The notes under the pieces: model-generated
The model's input: the letters and a program-made list of their open reading frames with translations, nothing else
What the model was told of the DNA's origin: nothing
The model's database searches: none
Shown: one piece after another, positions 5,998 through 8,381 of the stretch
How positions within the stretch are numbered: position 1 is the first letter of the stretch
Layout: each line of letters opens with the position of its first letter
Program-made: the position numbers and the translations under genes
From: an uncultured Paracoccus sp.
Lineage (GTDB): Bacteria > Pseudomonadota > Alphaproteobacteria > Rhodobacterales > Rhodobacteraceae
Reading direction: 5' to 3'
DNA: 8,381 nt
NCBI GenBank assembly: GCA_937859005.1
Contig: CALLYR010000054.1
Coordinates: 1 to 8,381 of the forward strand

Positions 5998-6922
5998 ACT
6001 CTGGGCCGACGAAGATTCCGAAGGACCGCGGGCCATCGGGTACGGCGATCACGTCCACGACCGTTTCGGCAGCGGCGTCGATGATCGTCAACTCGTTGGT
6101 GTCCCAGTTGGCCACCGCCAGACGGCGGCTGTCGGACAGTGCCACGATCCCTTCGGGATAGTCGCCGACCGCGATGCTGCCGGTGGGGGACAGGCTGTCC
6201 GGGTCGAACACCGTCACGGTTGCTGCATACTGATCCGTCACGAAGCCCTTGCCCGCGGCAAAGGCCACGCCATAGGGGTGGTCGCCCGTGGACACCGTTC
6301 CCACGACCGCCCCCGTCGCGGCATCCACCACGGTCACGCTGCGCGACTGCACGTCGGTCGTCCAGAACCGCCCGTCATGAAAGGCCACGGCATAAGGATG
6401 GCTGCCCGTCGGCGCGGTCCACAGCAGCTGCCCGGTTGCCGCGTCAAAGGCCGACAGCCGGTCGTCGTCGCGGTCGGCGGTGACCACGACCCTGCCGTTG
6501 CCCGACAGCGCGACCCCTGCAGGCGCCCGTCCCGTGGGGGCGGACCACACTTCGCGCAGATCCGCGCCATCCAGGCAGCGCAACCGCGCGCCATACCAAT
6601 CGGCCACGAAGATCCGCCCGGCCTGCCCGTCCACTGCCAGCCCGAAGGCGCCTTCGCCCAAGGGGGCCTGCCGCAGCACCCGGCCCTGCGTGTCCAGCAG
6701 CGTCAGCATCCCCGTTTCCGCCGAAATGACATAGGCGCGCCCGCTGCCCGCGTCATAGGCCACCGGCGCAGGGGCGCCGGGGACCGGAACGGTGGCGCGG
6801 ACGGTCCCGCGGTCCAGATCGACGATGCTGACCGAATCGGCGTTCTGCGAGGTCACGAAGGCGATGTCCCCGGCACAGGCCGGGGCCGCCAGCAGGACGG
6901 CGGCCAGCGCGGCGCGAATCAC
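5993..6922 (-). CDS. YVTN-repeat beta-propeller protein associated with PQQ-dependent catabolism
   Basis: This is a 309-aa periplasmic protein with a signal peptide (cleavage after ACA, before Gly18) and seven evenly spaced blades, about 40 residues each. Their cores lie near residues 21-35, 63-77, 104-118, 145-160, 186-200, 226-240 and 268-282, each of the type 'xFVTxxxxxxVTVVD'. Blade junctions repeat TGxHPYxVAF. This matches the PQQ-dependent-catabolism-associated beta-propeller family that travels with the CxxxCW protein and a dedicated ABC transporter. Its exact role is unknown. It starts with GTG at 6922, overlapping the stop of the upstream gene by 4 nt (GTGA), so translation is coupled. 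It converges on the CxxxCW gene with a 4-nt gap. It lacks the PQQ-binding signature of the dehydrogenases, so I do not call it an enzyme. Confidence 0.88.
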   Translation of the reverse strand: MIRAALAAVLLAAPACAGDIAFVTSQNADSVSIVDLDRGTVRATVPVPGAPAPVAYDAGSGRAYVISAETGMLTLLDTQGRVLRQAPLGEGAFGLAVDGQAGRIFVADWYGARLRCLDGADLREVWSAPTGRAPAGVALSGNGRVVVTADRDDDRLSAFDAATGQLLWTAPTGSHPYAVAFHDGRFWTTDVQSRSVTVVDAATGAVVGTVSTGDHPYGVAFAAGKGFVTDQYAATVTVFDPDSLSPTGSIAVGDYPEGIVALSDSRRLAVANWDTNELTIIDAAAETVVDVIAVPDGPRSFGIFVGPES

Positions 6923-7473
6923 CGGACGGCGCCGAATTTCCCTGCCAGTGCGTCCAGCCCGGCCTGATAGATGCCGGTCACCGCCTTGAGCGCGGTTTCG
7001 TCATTCTGGTCGGGCGGCGGGTCGTTGTTGGGATAGCCGCGATAGAAGCCGCCCTTCCAGACAACCCTGGCCTTGCCGCCCTCGTCGTTCACGCACAGGG
7101 TCGAAGCATAGTTGGTGACCGGCAGCACCGCCACATCCACCTGGGTGATGCGATAGGCATAGCAGCGTTTCTCGGGCTGCCATTTCGTCAGTTGCTCGGT
7201 GATCGCGGGATCGCCCGCGTCGGCCTCCAGATGCAGGATGCGGGTGGATTTGTCCGGCTCGGTCGCCGAGGGGCTGTCGGCGGTCAGTTCCGTCCGCGCG
7301 ACACCGGGAAGCCAGGACATGTCGTCGAAGCGGCCGATGGTGGCCCACACCTCGTCGGGCGAGGCGTCCAGTACCTGCGCCAGTTCCACTTTCAGCCGGA
7401 CCGGGCCATGCGCAGCGGCCGGCGCCGCCAGCCCGGTCGCTGCAGCCAGCGCGGCGATCAGCACAGACTTCAT
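6919..7473 (-). CDS. MxaD-like SRPBCC-family periplasmic protein
   Basis: This 184-aa protein has a signal peptide (cleavage after AAA, before His22) and a START/Bet v1-type (SRPBCC) domain. Recognisable segments are VLDASPDEVWATIGRFDDMSW near residues 35-54, RITQVDVAVLPVTNY at 108-122, and GGFYRGYPNNDPPPDQND at 141-158. It resembles the MxaD family found in methanol oxidation loci; MxaD has been linked to efficient electron transfer between methanol dehydrogenase and its cytochrome. The corresponding role with XoxF/XoxG is inferred. Mature protein would start with His-Gly-Pro. The start is the ATG at 7473, which overlaps the preceding gene's stop as ATGA. The frame is open much further upstream, but that part lies over the preceding gene and lacks a signal peptide. 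It is the middle gene of the three-gene minus-strand unit. Confidence 0.88.
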   Translation of the reverse strand: MKSVLIAALAAATGLAAPAAAHGPVRLKVELAQVLDASPDEVWATIGRFDDMSWLPGVARTELTADSPSATEPDKSTRILHLEADAGDPAITEQLTKWQPEKRCYAYRITQVDVAVLPVTNYASTLCVNDEGGKARVVWKGGFYRGYPNNDPPPDQNDETALKAVTGIYQAGLDALAGKFGAVR

Positions 7474-7985
7474 TCCTGTTCCTTTCGAAAGATGATGTTC
7501 TTCAGCAGATAGCGATAGCCGCGGCGGAAGCTGTCGTCGGTGTTGCCGCGGATATCGACCGCACCGGCGCGCAGGGTCCGTCCGGTCCCGGCCTCGCGGA
7601 TATACAGGTTCAGCGACAGGATCAGGTTCGACACCTTCTGCACCTCGCCCGATATGGCGTAATCGGCCCCCATTCCCGCCGCGATGCGGCTGTCCATCCC
7701 GTTGGACTTCGCGGGGTTGCGGATGGCCGCGACCTGATCGGCCGGGGGATCGGTCAGCGTGAAGCCGCGCGCGGTCAGATCCTCGGCGATGAAATCCTCG
7801 ATCATCGCGATCCGGGCGGTTTCGTCGGCGCGGACGCCATTGATCGCGCCTTCGGTCGAGGTGTCGATGAAATGCAGCCCGAACCAGACGGCATGGCCGG
7901 GATCGGGGGGCGCGCCGGTTACCGGCGTCGCTGCGGCGGTCAGCATCGCCGCAAATCCGAGGAACAGCGCACGAAGAACACCCAT
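7470..7985 (-). CDS. DUF3280/DUF2380-like periplasmic protein of PQQ loci
   Basis: The 171-aa product has an N-terminal hydrophobic signal-like segment (residues 1-24, cleavage probably near VTGA). It is followed by a domain I recognise only as an uncharacterised family (DUF3280, formerly in the DUF2380 group) seen beside quinoprotein dehydrogenase genes. Visible family features are FGLHFIDTSTEGAINGV near residues 35-51, ARIAMIEDFIAEDL, GADYAISGEVQKVSNLILSLN around 106-126, the IREAGTGR turn, and VDIRGNTDDSFRRGYRYLLKN near the end. The QKVSNLIL...RxAxTGR layout resembles proteins with a periplasmic lipoprotein/TolB-N-like alpha/beta fold, but this is inference. It is the first gene of the minus-strand unit and overlaps the MxaD-like gene by 4 nt. 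Its ribosome site is unusually distant: AGGAGGGG ends 22 nt before the ATG, with a hairpin in between. Confidence 0.8.
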   Translation of the reverse strand: MGVLRALFLGFAAMLTAAATPVTGAPPDPGHAVWFGLHFIDTSTEGAINGVRADETARIAMIEDFIAEDLTARGFTLTDPPADQVAAIRNPAKSNGMDSRIAAGMGADYAISGEVQKVSNLILSLNLYIREAGTGRTLRAGAVDIRGNTDDSFRRGYRYLLKNIIFRKEQE

Positions 7986-7988
7986 GGC

Positions 7989-8015
7989 GCACAGAATGCT
8001 GTGCAGGCCCCTCCT
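7989..8015 (-). promoter_or_regulatory. Ribosome site plus intervening hairpin for the DUF3280-like gene
   Basis: On the minus strand, AGGAGGGG (8015-8008) is followed by CCT. Next comes a 6-bp stem GCACAG/CTGTGC (8004-7999 with 7994-7989) with a CATT loop, then GCC and the ATG at 7985. Folding the 16-nt hairpin reduces the SD-to-ATG spacing from 22 to 6 nt. A competing stem GCAGG/CCTGC (8017-8013 with 8007-8003) would cover part of the SD. Confidence 0.4.
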
Positions 8016-8019
8016 GCGT

Positions 8020-8046
8020 CCATCCGACCAAGGTCGCAGCGGATGG
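8020..8046. promoter_or_regulatory. Dyad-symmetric candidate operator
   Basis: CCATCCG 8020-8026 is the reverse complement of CGGATGG 8040-8046. Nested inside, CGACC 8025-8029 mirrors GGTCG 8032-8036 around AA. It lies mid-way in the divergent intergenic region, where one regulator could control both transcription units. Confidence 0.4.
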
Positions 8047-8100
8047 GAAGGATTGGAACCTTGCAGGCCCGCGCGCGACCGTCATCATCATGATCTGACG

Positions 8101-8107
8101 AAGGAAA
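8101..8107 (+). promoter_or_regulatory. Ribosome binding site of the ABC substrate-binding protein gene
   Basis: AAGGAAA is a good Shine-Dalgarno match; its GGA core ends 6 nt before the ATG at 8112 and sets the start. Confidence 0.65.
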
Positions 8108-8111
8108 GACG

Positions 8112-8381
8112 ATGCGTGCCCTGATCCCCGCCCTGATCCTGTCCCTGGCCCTGCCTGCGGCGGCCCAGCAGCCGCCGCCCGCCCCGGCCCCGCAGGCCCC
8201 TGCCGCGCAGATGGTGCGCGCCGCCGTGCTGCGGGTGGACCATCCCGGCCTGCCGCCGATTTCCCGCCTGCAACTGCCGCCCGGGGATCTGGGCTTTGCG
8301 GGCGCGCGGCTGGCGACCCTGGACAATGACACCACCGGCCGCTTCATGGGGCAGGACTTCGAGGCGGTCGAGGTGACGGCC
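8112..8381 (+). CDS. ABC transporter substrate-binding protein of the PQQ-dependent alcohol dehydrogenase system (partial)
   Basis: The 90 visible codons run open to the end of the window, so the 3' part is missing. A signal peptide covers residues 1-18 (MRALIPALILSLALPAAA, cut before Gln19). A Pro/Ala-rich linker follows to about residue 33. The mature N-terminus then contains RLQLPPGDLGFAGARLATLDNDTTGRFMGQDFE, split here as RLQLPPGDLGFAGARLA and TLDNDTTGRFMGQDFE. This resembles the branched-chain-type periplasmic binding proteins assigned to ABC systems near PQQ-dependent alcohol dehydrogenases, usually followed by ATPase and permease genes and co-occurring with the CxxxCW and beta-propeller proteins. 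From memory, related ABC genes beside the Pseudomonas putida ped cluster have been connected with lanthanide uptake; whether that holds here is not shown. It is divergent from the minus-strand unit. Confidence 0.75.
   Translation, partial: MRALIPALILSLALPAAAQQPPPAPAPQAPAAQMVRAAVLRVDHPGLPPISRLQLPPGDLGFAGARLATLDNDTTGRFMGQDFEAVEVTA

Larger units (their letters stand above)
7986..8111. promoter_or_regulatory. Divergent promoter/operator region
   Basis: This 126-nt gap separates the minus-strand unit from the plus-strand substrate-binding protein gene, so promoters for both should lie here. It contains a dyad (8020-8046), a 9-bp direct repeat TGCAGGCCC at 8002-8010 and 8062-8070, and a hairpin next to the minus-strand start (7989-8004). 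A weak plus-strand promoter candidate is TTGCAG 8061-8066 with CATCAT 8083-8088 (16-nt spacer). Confidence 0.5.

Noticed and set aside
4822..6036. Long minus-strand open frame (404 codons) opposite xoxJ and the CxxxCW gene
   Set aside because: It is the shadow of two recognisable plus-strand genes; its composition is Arg/Gly/His-rich with no family resemblance.
6870..6922. Lipoprotein signal (Cys16) in the beta-propeller protein
   Set aside because: The residues before Cys (A-P-A) are a poor lipobox, and an A-C-A signal peptidase I site fits better.
5870..6967. Long plus-strand open frame (365 codons) opposite the beta-propeller gene
   Set aside because: The minus strand has clear repeated blades and a signal peptide; the plus frame shows only low-complexity Arg/Pro/His sequence.
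8053..8065. TTGGAACCTTGCA resembling a sigma-54 promoter
   Set aside because: The GG and GC elements are only 8 nt apart start-to-start; sigma-54 promoters need 12.
7474..8091. Upstream extension of the MxaD-like frame to 390 codons
   Set aside because: The extension lies over the DUF3280-like gene in another frame; the ATG at 7473 has a signal peptide and an ATGA junction.

Overview
The window is GC-rich, densely coding bacterial DNA. It most resembles a methylotrophic alphaproteobacterium of the Rhodobacterales, and a Paracoccus-type genome is the best guess. That placement rests on the gene set and the xoxF - c-type cytochrome - xoxJ order, which I recall from Paracoccus; no database search was possible. 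The theme is lanthanide- and PQQ-dependent methanol oxidation with its periplasmic accessory proteins.

Layout. (1) 22-672 (+) encodes a ClpP-family serine protease with an odd poly-aspartate tract near its N-terminus. (2) 889-1722 (+) encodes S-formylglutathione hydrolase (fghA), the step that releases formate in glutathione-dependent formaldehyde oxidation. (3) 1898-5988 (+) is a probable xox operon: xoxF (lanthanide-type methanol dehydrogenase), xoxG (its c-type cytochrome electron acceptor), xoxJ (periplasmic binding-protein-like helper) and a rhodanese-like CxxxCW protein. xoxG and xoxJ overlap by 4 nt. The xoxF-xoxG gap holds two strong hairpins that could set different expression levels. 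(4) 5993-7985 (-) is a tightly overlapping three-gene unit, transcribed in the order DUF3280-like protein, MxaD-like SRPBCC protein, seven-bladed YVTN beta-propeller; all three carry signal peptides. (5) 8112 to the window end (+) is the start of a substrate-binding protein of the ABC system that accompanies PQQ-dependent alcohol dehydrogenases. It diverges from the three-gene unit across a 126-nt region with clear dyad symmetry.

How the genes work together. XoxF oxidises methanol in the periplasm and passes electrons to XoxG. XoxJ, the MxaD-like protein, the CxxxCW protein, the beta-propeller and the DUF3280-like protein are probably maturation, activation or electron-transfer helpers. The ABC system may move a substrate, cofactor or metal for the enzyme. 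Formaldehyde leaving the dehydrogenase is detoxified through the pathway that ends in FghA.

Most notable: an Ala/Pro-rich acidic C-terminal tail of about 72 residues on XoxF; the tandem hairpins after xoxF; a CxxxCW gene whose signal peptide appears broken by a frameshift or deletion; a hairpin lying exactly between a distant ribosome binding site and the ATG of the DUF3280-like gene; and a possible SD-sequestering stem in the fghA leader. No tRNA, rRNA, insertion sequence, CRISPR array or integrase was seen. No gap between genes exceeds about 220 nt.
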